This document shows positions 30,541 through 37,482 of a stretch of DNA of 37,482 nucleotides, one piece after another (within the stretch, counting starts at the first letter, position 1; every line of letters begins with the position of its first letter). Made by a program: the position numbers and the translations under genes. The notes beneath the pieces were generated by a model that did no database searches, was not told the DNA's origin, and worked only from the letters and a program-made list of their open reading frames with translations. Where the stretch lies: assembly GCA_963727465.1 (NCBI GenBank), contig CAVSGL010000002.1:1-37482 (forward strand), in the 5' to 3' direction. This stretch comes from VRUE01 sp963727465. Its GTDB lineage: Bacteria; Actinomycetota; Thermoleophilia; Solirubrobacterales; 70-9.

Positions 30541-31946
30541 ACGCGGTGGACCTCGAAGAGGTTCGTCCCCAGCTCCTGATCGCGCATCCCGGCGACGATC
30601 GCGATCAGATCGCCGGAGCGGGCGACGCCGTGGAGGACCGCGAGGCTGGCGCAGTCGTCGAGCAGGTCGCGGACGTCGTCCTCGTGTTCGCTGAGGACCG
30701 CCTGGACCCCGAAGAGGAGGTTGAGCCGGCGCACCGCCTCCGGCCGCGGCGAGATCGCCAGCACCGGCACGTTCGGCCGGTGGGCGGAGACGAGCCGCGC
30801 CGTGCGGCCGCTCGTCGTCGGCACGACCAGCGCCGCCAGCCCGAGCCGGTAGACGGCGCCGACGGCGCTCTGGGCGACCGAGTCGGCGACGTCCTGGGTC
30901 GCCTGGTCGGTGCGGTTGAACAGCCAGTCGCCGTAGGGCAGGTCGGGCTCGGTCGCCCGCGCGATCCTGTCCATCACCCGCACCGCCTCGGCCGGGTGGC
31001 GGCCGACCGCCGTCTCCTCGGAGAGCATCACGGCGTCGGTGCCGTCGAAGATCGCGTTGGCGACGTCGGTCACCTCGGCCCGGGTCGGGCGGCGCTCGGT
31101 GACCATCGAGGCCAGCATCTGCGTCGCCGTGATCGCCGGCTTGGAGCGCAGCCCCGCGGCGCGGATCAGCCGCTTCTGCACGACCGGCACCTGCGCCAGC
31201 GGCAGCTCGATCCCGAGGTCGCCGCGGGCGACCATGATCCCGCCGCTCGCCGCGTTCACGATCTCGTCGGCGTTCTCCGCCGCCTGCTGCTTCTCGATCT
31301 TCGCGATCAGCGGGATGTCGGAGCCGAGCGAGTCGAGCCGCCCGGCCACCGGCTCGAGGTCTGCGGCGGTCGAGACGAAGGACATCGCGATCAGGTCGAG
31401 TCCCTGCTCGACCGCGAACTCGACCCAGCCGAGGTCGCCCTCTGTCGCCGCGCGCACGGTGGCGCCGGGGATGTTCATCCCCTTGTGCGAGGAGAGCGTC
31501 CCGCCCACCTCGACCTCGGCATCCACCCCTCCGTCTTCGGGCTCGCGCACACGCAGGCGGATCGAGCCGTCGGCCAGGTAGACGAGTTCGTCTTCGCGCA
31601 GCTTGGCGACGCCCGGCCAGTCGACCGGGATCGTCTCCCGGTCGCCCTCGATCTGCCGCGGGGTGAGCTTCACGTGCATGCCCGTCTCGAGCTCGGCGAC
31701 GTCGTCGCGCAGCTCGCCGATCCGCAGCTTGGGTCCCGGCAGGTCGCCGAGGATCGCAACCTCGCGGCCGGCCCGCTCGGCGGCGGCGCGGATCGACTCG
31801 ATCGTGCCCGCGTGCCGCTCGCGATCGGCATGGGAGAAGTTGAGCCGGAAGACGTCGGCGCCGGCCTCGACCAGCTGCGCCAGGACGGCGTCGTCCCAGC
31901 TGGCCGGACCGACGGTTGCGATGATCTTGGTGCGCCTGCCGTGCAT
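30534..31946 (-). CDS. pyk: Pyruvate kinase
   Basis: A 470-aa pyruvate kinase converting phosphoenolpyruvate and ADP to pyruvate and ATP in glycolysis. Visible family features: TKIIATVGPAS and FRLNFSHA near the N-terminus; the active-site region IPLIAKIEKQQAAENADEI; VARGDLGIELP; and DGTDAVMLSEETAVGRHP. Length is normal. ATG 31946 lies divergent to the P450 gene. Its stop codon sits inside the right arm of the inverted repeat at 30431-30540. Confidence 0.97.
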   Translation of the reverse strand: MHGRRTKIIATVGPASWDDAVLAQLVEAGADVFRLNFSHADRERHAGTIESIRAAAERAGREVAILGDLPGPKLRIGELRDDVAELETGMHVKLTPRQIEGDRETIPVDWPGVAKLREDELVYLADGSIRLRVREPEDGGVDAEVEVGGTLSSHKGMNIPGATVRAATEGDLGWVEFAVEQGLDLIAMSFVSTAADLEPVAGRLDSLGSDIPLIAKIEKQQAAENADEIVNAASGGIMVARGDLGIELPLAQVPVVQKRLIRAAGLRSKPAITATQMLASMVTERRPTRAEVTDVANAIFDGTDAVMLSEETAVGRHPAEAVRVMDRIARATEPDLPYGDWLFNRTDQATQDVADSVAQSAVGAVYRLGLAALVVPTTSGRTARLVSAHRPNVPVLAISPRPEAVRRLNLLFGVQAVLSEHEDDVRDLLDDCASLAVLHGVARSGDLIAIVAGMRDQELGTNLFEVHRVP

Positions 31947-31970
31947 ACGTCACATGACTGTAGAGCGTGC

Positions 31971-31998
31971 CTGACATGACATCGATCCGTGTAACAAT
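31971..31998 (+). promoter_or_regulatory. Leaderless promoter of P450 gene
   Basis: CTGACA (31971-31976), a 16-bp spacer, AACAAT (31993-31998), then 6 nt to GTG 32005. This is the clearest complete promoter of the leaderless type in the window. Confidence 0.6.
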
Positions 31999-32004
31999 GG
32001 TCGC

Positions 32005-33435
32005 GTGACCCAGCTGGCCGAGCAAGCCGCTCCGCCCGAGACCCCGGTTGCCGGCGACCTGATCGGCGAGGCGCCTTCCTCGCCCGCCGGCCCGCTCGAG
32101 CCCGCCGAGGCGCCGGGGCTGCCCGAGCCGCCGCTCGTCGCCGCGCCGCGCCTGTTGCAGACGCTGCGCTTCAACCAGCGCCAGATCCAGTTCGTCTTCC
32201 GCGCCCGGCGCGAGCTGGGCGAGGTCTTCCGCATGCAGGGGATCGTTCCCGAGGCGACGACGATCACCAGCCATCCCGACCACGTCCGCTCACTGTTCAC
32301 GGCCAAGCCCGAGCAGGCGCCGTCGCTGACCGGCGAGTCGCCGCTGCGACCGATCGTCGGGCCGAACTCGGTCCTCACCGCGGTCGGCCCGCGCCACATG
32401 CGCCAGCGCAAGCTGCTGCTGCCGGCCTTCCACGGCGAGGCGATCGAGCAGTACACGCAGATGATCGCCGACGCGGCCGAGCGCGAGATCGACCGCTGGC
32501 CGGTCGGCCAGCCGCTCGCCCTGGCGCCGCGGATGCAGGCGATCACGCTCGACGTGATCATGGCCGGGATCTTCGGCATCGAGGGAGCGCCGGAGCGGGG
32601 CACGCCCGAGCACCGGCTGCGACAGGTGACCAGGCACCTGGTCAACGCCTCGACCTGGCCGCTGTCGAACGTCGCCGAACTGATCAACCTCAACCGCGAC
32701 GAGCCGGTCGGGACGATGAAGCTCGGCCTCGGCGTGCTCGACCGCGCCACCTATGCCGTGATCGAGCAGCGCCGCCGCGCCGAGGACCTCGGCGAGCGCC
32801 GCGACATCCTCTCGCTGCTGCTCCAGGCGCGCACCGAGGAGGGCGAGGCGCTGAGCGACAAAGAACTGCGCGACGAGCTGCTCACCCTGGTCCTCGCCGG
32901 CCATGAGACGACCGCCAACTCGCTCGCCTGGACGTGGGAGCGCCTGGTCCGCAACCCGGCCGCCCACGACGCCCTGCTCGACGCGGTGCGCGGCGAGGGC
33001 GACCCGGCCGAGCAAGTCGAGGCGACGATCGTCGAGGGAATGCGCTCGCGGCCGGTGATCCCGATCATCGGTCGCCGCGTCGAAGTCCCCTGGCGGCTCG
33101 GGCCCTATGCGGTGCCGGCGAACAGCCCGGTGACGATGAGCATCCTGCTCGTCCACCACCGCGAGGACCTCTACCCGGAGCCGTTCGAGTTCCGTCCAGA
33201 GCGCTGGCTCGGGGGGCGCAAGCCCGGCACCTACGAGTGGATCCCCTTCGGCGGCGGCATCCGCCGCTGCCTCGGCGCCGCGCTGGCTATGGCCGAGCAG
33301 CGGGTCGTGCTCGAGGCGATGGCGCGCCGCCTCGACCTCGAGGCCGACGACCCCGCGCCCGAGCGCGCCGTGCACCGCAACGTGACGATGATCCCCTCGC
33401 GCGGCGCCCGCGTCGTCATCCGCTCGCGCCGCTGA
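32005..33435 (+). CDS. Cytochrome P450
   Basis: A 476-aa P450 with a Pro/Ala-rich N-terminal extension of ~45 residues. The I-helix AGHETT is at 298-303, ExxR at E344-R347 (VEGMR), and the haem loop FGGGIRRCLGAA at 415-426 with Cys422. The PFxFRPERWL segment before the haem loop is typical of class IV-like or CYP110/135-like P450s. Substrate unknown. GTG 32005 follows AACAAT by 6 nt; no ribosome site is seen. Divergent from pyk, and followed by tRNA-Ser. Confidence 0.92.
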   Translation: MTQLAEQAAPPETPVAGDLIGEAPSSPAGPLEPAEAPGLPEPPLVAAPRLLQTLRFNQRQIQFVFRARRELGEVFRMQGIVPEATTITSHPDHVRSLFTAKPEQAPSLTGESPLRPIVGPNSVLTAVGPRHMRQRKLLLPAFHGEAIEQYTQMIADAAEREIDRWPVGQPLALAPRMQAITLDVIMAGIFGIEGAPERGTPEHRLRQVTRHLVNASTWPLSNVAELINLNRDEPVGTMKLGLGVLDRATYAVIEQRRRAEDLGERRDILSLLLQARTEEGEALSDKELRDELLTLVLAGHETTANSLAWTWERLVRNPAAHDALLDAVRGEGDPAEQVEATIVEGMRSRPVIPIIGRRVEVPWRLGPYAVPANSPVTMSILLVHHREDLYPEPFEFRPERWLGGRKPGTYEWIPFGGGIRRCLGAALAMAEQRVVLEAMARRLDLEADDPAPERAVHRNVTMIPSRGARVVIRSRR

Positions 33436-33480
33436 CAGGCCGCGCCGGCCGCCGGGGCGGCGCTATGGTTTTCGGGACCC

Positions 33481-33569
33481 GGAGAGGTGGCCGAGTGGCT
33501 GAAGGCACTCGCCTGCTAAGCGAGTAAGGGTCGCAAGATCCTTCGAGGGTTCGAATCCCTCCCTCTCCG
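33481..33569 (+). tRNA. tRNA-Ser(GCT)
   Basis: GGAGAGG acceptor pairs with CCTCTCC; a long class II variable arm (AGGGTCGCAAGATCCTT) is present, anticodon loop CTGCTAA gives GCT, T arm GAGGG-TTCGAAT-CCCTC, discriminator G. CCA is not encoded. Confidence 0.96.
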
Positions 33570-33641
33570 CTTTCCGCGCGCTCCACCGCCGGCAGGTGCT
33601 CCGCTCCGCGTCCGCCCTGCCGGGTTAGGCTCGCTGGGCAA

Positions 33642-34838
33642 ATGCCGACGTATGACGAGTACGAGTCGATCTTCGCCGAGGTCGAGGCGCCGTTCGCCTT
33701 CGTCGACCTCGACGCGCTCGCGGCCAACTCCGCGGAGATGCTGGGACGGGCCGGCGGCAAGCCGATCCGGGTGGCGAGCAAGTCGCTGCGCTGCCGGGCG
33801 CTGCTGGAGCGCATCCTCCCCAGCGGCCCGGGCTTCGAGGGGCTGATGACCTTCACCCTGCCGGAGACGCTGTGGCTGGCCGAAAACGGGTTCGAGAACC
33901 TGCTGCTCGCCTACCCGACCGCGGACACCGGCGCGCTGAGCGAGCTGGCGCTGCGCTCGGTCGCGAACCCGGACGGCGCGCCGATCGTGATGGTCGACTG
34001 CGTCGAGCACCTCGACGCGATCGAGTCGGTGCTCGGCGCCGGCGCCGCGCCGGTGCGCGTCTGCGTCGACCTCGACGCGAGCTGGTGGTGGCTCGGCGGC
34101 AGGGTCAAGGTCGGGCCGAAGCGCTCGCCGGTGCACACGGTCGAGCAGGCCGTCGCCCTCGCGCGGGTGATCGAGCGGCGGCCGCAGCTGACCCTGGCGG
34201 CGCTGATGGCCTACGAGGGTCAGATCGCCGGTGTCGGCGACCGGCCGCCGGGACGGCGGATGCGGAGCGCCGCGATCCGCTTCATGCAGCGCCGCTCGGC
34301 GGCCGAGCTGGCGCAGCGACGCGCCGCGGTCGTCGGTGCGATCCGCGAGTTTGCCGAGCTGCCGATCGTCAACGGCGGCGGCACCGGCAGCCTCGAGCTG
34401 ACCGGCGCCGAGGACGCGGTGACGGAGGTCACGGCCGGCTCCGGCTTCTACGCCCCCGCCCTCTTCGACCACTACAGCCGCTTCTCGCTCACCCCGGCGG
34501 CCGGCTTCGCGCTGCCGATCGTGCGCAAGCCGGCGCCGAGCGTGGCGACGGCGCTGGGCGGCGGCTACCTCGCCTCGGGCGGCGGCGACCCGGCGCGACT
34601 GCCGGTCCCCTGGCTCCCGGCCGGCCTGCGCCTCGACCCCGAGGAGGGCGCCGGCGAGGTGCAGACGCCGCTGCTCGGCGCGCCCGCGGCCGAACTCTCG
34701 ATCGGCGATCGCGTCTACATGCGCCACGCCAAGGCAGGCGAGCTGTGCGAGCGCTTCGACGTCCTACACCTGGTCGAGGGCGGCGAGATCGTCGACATCG
34801 TTCCCACCTACAGGGGCGAGGGCAAGTCGTTCCTCTGA
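33642..34838 (+). CDS. Fold-type III PLP enzyme (amino acid deaminase/aldolase)
   Basis: A 398-aa alanine racemase-like TIM-barrel PLP protein of the D-threonine aldolase/D-serine dehydratase type. The N-terminal FVDLDALAANS strand precedes the PLP Lys, K47 in RVASKSLRC. VNGGGTGSL is the phosphate-binding loop. Neighbouring on the opposite strand is an aldonolactone oxidase, a pairing also seen in other actinobacteria. Substrate unassigned. TAGGCT about 10 nt before ATG 33642 may be the -10. Confidence 0.83.
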   Translation: MPTYDEYESIFAEVEAPFAFVDLDALAANSAEMLGRAGGKPIRVASKSLRCRALLERILPSGPGFEGLMTFTLPETLWLAENGFENLLLAYPTADTGALSELALRSVANPDGAPIVMVDCVEHLDAIESVLGAGAAPVRVCVDLDASWWWLGGRVKVGPKRSPVHTVEQAVALARVIERRPQLTLAALMAYEGQIAGVGDRPPGRRMRSAAIRFMQRRSAAELAQRRAAVVGAIREFAELPIVNGGGTGSLELTGAEDAVTEVTAGSGFYAPALFDHYSRFSLTPAAGFALPIVRKPAPSVATALGGGYLASGGGDPARLPVPWLPAGLRLDPEEGAGEVQTPLLGAPAAELSIGDRVYMRHAKAGELCERFDVLHLVEGGEIVDIVPTYRGEGKSFL

Positions 34839-34883
34839 CGAGTGCTCCGTTGACCACCTACAAGGGGGCTAATGGAGCACACG

Positions 34884-36179
34884 TCACTCGCCGAGCACGC
34901 GCGCCGCGTACTCGTTGGCGAAGACGCGTCCCGGATCGAGCTCGTCGCGCGCCGCCTGGAACGCGTCCCACCGCGGATAGAGCGGCGCCAGGGTGGCGGC
35001 CGTCTGGAAGTGGCGCTTGCCCCAGTGGGGGCGGCCGCCGAACTCGCGCATGATCGCCTCGACCGCCTCGAAGTAGGGACGCCAGCGCATGCCCCGGTAC
35101 TGGTGAACGGCGATGTAGGCGGTGTCGCACTCGTGCGAGGGGCTGAGCAGGGCATCGTCGCCGGCGGCCACCCGCATCTCGATCGGGAAGAAGACCGGGT
35201 AGCGGTTGGCGCGCACCCACTCGATCACCCGCCGCGCCGCCTCCGGTCCGTGCTCGCGCGGAACCCCGTACTCCATCTCGGTGAAGCGGACGCGGCGCTC
35301 GCTGGCGAAGACCCGGTCGCTGCGGTCGACCGTCCTGCCGCCGGAAGCGAGCGCGGCGGCCAGCCGCGAGAGGGCGGGGATCGCCCTGGGCAGAACGCGC
35401 CCCGCGGCGGAGAGGGCCTCGAGCGCCCAGTTCTCCAGGACGATGTCGTTGAGGTAGGCGGCGGCCCGGCCGCGGGGCCGCGGCGGCCCCTCAACCCGGT
35501 TGCGCTCCAGCACCAGCGCCGAGTCGGCGTAGGGAAAGGTGAAGAGCTCGAAGTGGTCGTTGGCCGCAGCCCGCTGCTCGAACGAGTCGAACACCTCGGC
35601 GCGCGGCTGCGGGGCATCGATCCGCTCGAGCACGAAGGCGGGCACGCAGCGCAGCGTCACGGCCGAGATCGCGCCCAGGGCGCCGACGCTGACCCGCGCC
35701 GCACGCAGCAGATCCGGCTCGGAGCCGTCGAGCTCGCGCACGCTGCCGTCGGCCGCAACGAGCTCGATCGCCTCGACCTGGGCGGAGATGTTGCGCAGCT
35801 TCGCTCCGGTGCCATGGGTGCCGGTGGAGATCGCGCCGGCGATCGTCTGCCGGTCGATGTCGCCGAGGTTCTCCATCGCCAGCCCGAGCCCGTGCAACTC
35901 CTCGTTGAGCGTGGCCAGGACGGTGCCCGCGCCGACCTTGACCAGGCCCGACGCCGGGTCGGCGTCGATCACGCCGCCGAGCACGCCGATGTCGATCAAC
36001 GTGCCGTCGGTCAGCGCCGCCTCGGTGAAGGAGTGGCCGCTGCCGGCGACGCTGACCTTGCGCCCAGCCCCGGCGGCGGCGACCAGGGCCCCCGCGAGCT
36101 CGTCGCGGCTGCGCGGTCGCAGCACCTCAGCGGGCGTGCACTGCTGGTCCCCCGTCCAGTTGCGCCAGGTCGTGGACAC
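34884..36179 (-). CDS. FAD-linked aldonolactone oxidase (D-arabinono-1,4-lactone oxidase family)
   Basis: A 431-aa VAO-type flavoprotein. The N-terminal FAD domain has VAGSGHSF (44-51), where H49 is positioned for flavin attachment, and GAISTGTHGTG; the C-terminal ALO domain ends with the HWGK motif. It should oxidise a sugar-1,4-lactone. Transcription is probably leaderless: TAGCTT (36191-36186) lies 6 nt before GTG 36179. It follows the MFS gene on the same strand by 26 bp but has its own -10. Confidence 0.88.
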   Translation of the reverse strand: MSTTWRNWTGDQQCTPAEVLRPRSRDELAGALVAAAGAGRKVSVAGSGHSFTEAALTDGTLIDIGVLGGVIDADPASGLVKVGAGTVLATLNEELHGLGLAMENLGDIDRQTIAGAISTGTHGTGAKLRNISAQVEAIELVAADGSVRELDGSEPDLLRAARVSVGALGAISAVTLRCVPAFVLERIDAPQPRAEVFDSFEQRAAANDHFELFTFPYADSALVLERNRVEGPPRPRGRAAAYLNDIVLENWALEALSAAGRVLPRAIPALSRLAAALASGGRTVDRSDRVFASERRVRFTEMEYGVPREHGPEAARRVIEWVRANRYPVFFPIEMRVAAGDDALLSPSHECDTAYIAVHQYRGMRWRPYFEAVEAIMREFGGRPHWGKRHFQTAATLAPLYPRWDAFQAARDELDPGRVFANEYAARVLGE

Positions 36180-36205
36180 TCCGTAAAGCTAGTGCGTCCG
36201 CTCCG

Positions 36206-37360
36206 CTACGTCTCCGCCGGCTGCACCATCGGCGGCGCGAGCGAGCGGTAGGCGTAGGCGGCGGTCAGCAGCAGCAGCGCAGCCACCGCAAGGCTGGGAA
36301 GGACGTAGCCGGTGGCGCTGGCGACGCCGCCCCCGGCCACCGCCCCCACCGCCTGCCCCGCGGCCCAGGCCATGTTGGACAGCCCAGCGGCGAAGCCCTG
36401 GTGGAGCCTGCTGTGGTCGGCCGCCTCCGAGAGCGTGGTCAGCGCCGGCGCGAAGCAGATGCCGGCTCCGAGCGAGCCGAGGATCAGCGCCGCGAGCACC
36501 GGCCCGAGCGCCTGAGCGGCCGCGATCCCGACCATCGCACAAGCGCAGATGCCGATCCCGATCACGAACGGGATGCGCCGGCCGACGCGGTCGGAGTAGC
36601 GGCCGACGACGGGCGAGAGCACGGCCTCCAGCCCGGCGCCGAAGATGAAACCGCCGGCGATCGCGACGTGCCCGCCGCCGAGTTCGTCGATCCGCAGGGG
36701 CACGAGGACCTCGACCGCGCCGAACATCACCGAGGGAACCGTCACGAAGGCGGTCGCAGTGAGGATCGGGCGGCTGCGGATGATCGTCGCGACCTCGCGC
36801 AGCGGCTGGCGCTCGGGCGGGCCGGCTTCCGGCAGGCGCGCCGCGGCGGCGGCGAGCACCAGCGCCACGCCCAGCACGGAACCGAAGACGACGCCGGTAC
36901 CGATCTCGGCCGCGGCCGCCCCAAGCAGCGGGCCGACCAGCGCCCCGGCGACCGCGGTGCCGAGGGCCGTCCCGATGATCGAGCCGCGACGCTCGGGTGG
37001 AGCGGTCGTGATCAGCCAGGTCAGCGCTCCGGACCAGATCAGCGCCCCGGAGACGCCCTGGGTGAAGCGGGCGGCGTCGAGCAGGACCATCTCGTTGGCG
37101 AGGCCGAAGACGAGGCTGGAGCCGCCCAGCAGCAGGAGCCCGCCGATTACGGTGCGCCGCGGCCCCATCCGGGTCGCCACCAACCCGGCCGGCAGCGAGG
37201 CGGCCAGCGTGCCGGCAGCATAGGCGGCGGCGAGGATCCCAGCCTCCGCCTTGCTCAGCCCGAACTCGGCGACATAGTCGGGCAGCAGCGGCGCAATCGC
37301 CGCGTAGAAGGCGACGTCGAAGAAGACCATCGCGGAGGCGAGGATGAGCAAACGACGCAT
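36206..37360 (-). CDS. MFS transporter (multidrug efflux-like)
   Basis: A 384-aa permease with about 12 membrane segments; YAAIAPLLPDYVAEFGLSKAEAGILAAAYAAGTLAASLPAGLVATRMGPRR contains the conserved loop 2-3 region, and YSDRVGRR the loop 8-9 copy. ATG 37360 is preferred over the longer frame from 37435 because TATAAC-like bases lie just upstream and the extra 25 residues are not MFS-like. Substrate unknown. Confidence 0.87.
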   Translation of the reverse strand: MRRLLILASAMVFFDVAFYAAIAPLLPDYVAEFGLSKAEAGILAAAYAAGTLAASLPAGLVATRMGPRRTVIGGLLLLGGSSLVFGLANEMVLLDAARFTQGVSGALIWSGALTWLITTAPPERRGSIIGTALGTAVAGALVGPLLGAAAAEIGTGVVFGSVLGVALVLAAAAARLPEAGPPERQPLREVATIIRSRPILTATAFVTVPSVMFGAVEVLVPLRIDELGGGHVAIAGGFIFGAGLEAVLSPVVGRYSDRVGRRIPFVIGIGICACAMVGIAAAQALGPVLAALILGSLGAGICFAPALTTLSEAADHSRLHQGFAAGLSNMAWAAGQAVGAVAGGGVASATGYVLPSLAVAALLLLTAAYAYRSLAPPMVQPAET

Positions 37361-37449
37361 CACAGTTATAGAACCACCGTCTGCTCTTTTTACTTCATGC
37401 CTTTTCGTCCATAAACTGACAGCTAGCATCGACATATCGTCTGACCCCC

Positions 37450-37482
37450 GGAGGGGTGGCAGAGCGGTTGAATGCGGCGGCC
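37450..37482 (+). tRNA. tRNA-Ser, 5' part, cut by window end
   Basis: The 33 bases to the window edge read GGAGGGG-TGGCAGAGCGG, the acceptor 5' strand and D arm of an actinobacterial serine tRNA. The anticodon lies beyond the window, so the isoacceptor cannot be named. Confidence 0.8.

Noticed and set aside
1..37482. CRISPR arrays, rRNA genes, replication origin.
   Set aside because: No regularly spaced repeats, no rRNA sequence and no DnaA-box cluster were seen.

Overview
The window reads as chromosomal DNA of a high-GC actinobacterium, most likely of the Thermoleophilia/Solirubrobacterales type. This rests on GC-rich codon use, two IVD-like acyl-CoA dehydrogenases, two cytochromes P450, an F420-reductase-type protein, tRNAs without encoded CCA, and many genes with a -10 box about 6 nt before the start codon (leaderless style). 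The taxonomy is inference from gene style, not from a marker gene.

Layout. (1) 1-12046, core-like: an acyl-CoA dehydrogenase and an NTF2-like protein (+); a tight six-gene minus-strand operon (8262 down to 2094) encoding a receiver/thioredoxin-reductase-like flavoprotein, group I truncated haemoglobin, PAS-adenylate cyclase, MFS transporter, DUF445 protein and Abi-alpha (DUF4393) protein; a divergent second acyl-CoA dehydrogenase; an Xre antitoxin with a broken RES toxin; a hypothetical gene; a P450. (2) 12062-27116, a genomic island at the 3' end of tRNA-Arg(ACG), whose intact copy is at 27116-27189. Three partial copies of the tRNA 3' half (12062, 13301, 14184) mark stacked or nested integrations. 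The island holds a winged-helix/nucleotidyltransferase TA-like pair, VapBC, a class II Fic protein, small antitoxin-like genes, a RelA/SpoT-type small alarmone synthetase with a possible antitoxin, a duplicated 104-aa gene, a helicase plus nuclease-like pair resembling Hachiman (HamB/HamA), tyrosine integrase plus excisionase, an IS110-family element with a structured leader (candidate bridge RNA), and small XRE regulators. Base composition by eye is lower in GC here, most clearly in 18.6-22.8 kb. (3) 27190-37482, core-like: MFS, enoyl-CoA hydratase-like, hotdog thioesterase, F420-reductase-like protein, a structured intergenic element (30431-30540), pyruvate kinase, a P450, tRNA-Ser(GCT), a fold-type III PLP enzyme, an aldonolactone oxidase, another MFS exporter and the start of another tRNA-Ser.

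How the parts work together. The 2.1-8.3 kb operon joins a haem gas-binding protein, a cyclic-nucleotide synthase and a redox flavoprotein through overlapping reading frames, which suggests a gas/redox-responsive cAMP module. The island is a defence/toxin-antitoxin island assembled by repeated tRNA-targeted integration. Several genes are controlled by short promoters in which a palindrome overlaps the -10/-35 region (for example 13257-13285). The most noteworthy candidates are the tRNA-Arg att ladder, the toxSAS cassette bracketed by a duplicated gene, the haemoglobin-cyclase operon, the IS110 leader RNA and the G-U-consistent structured RNA at 30431-30540.
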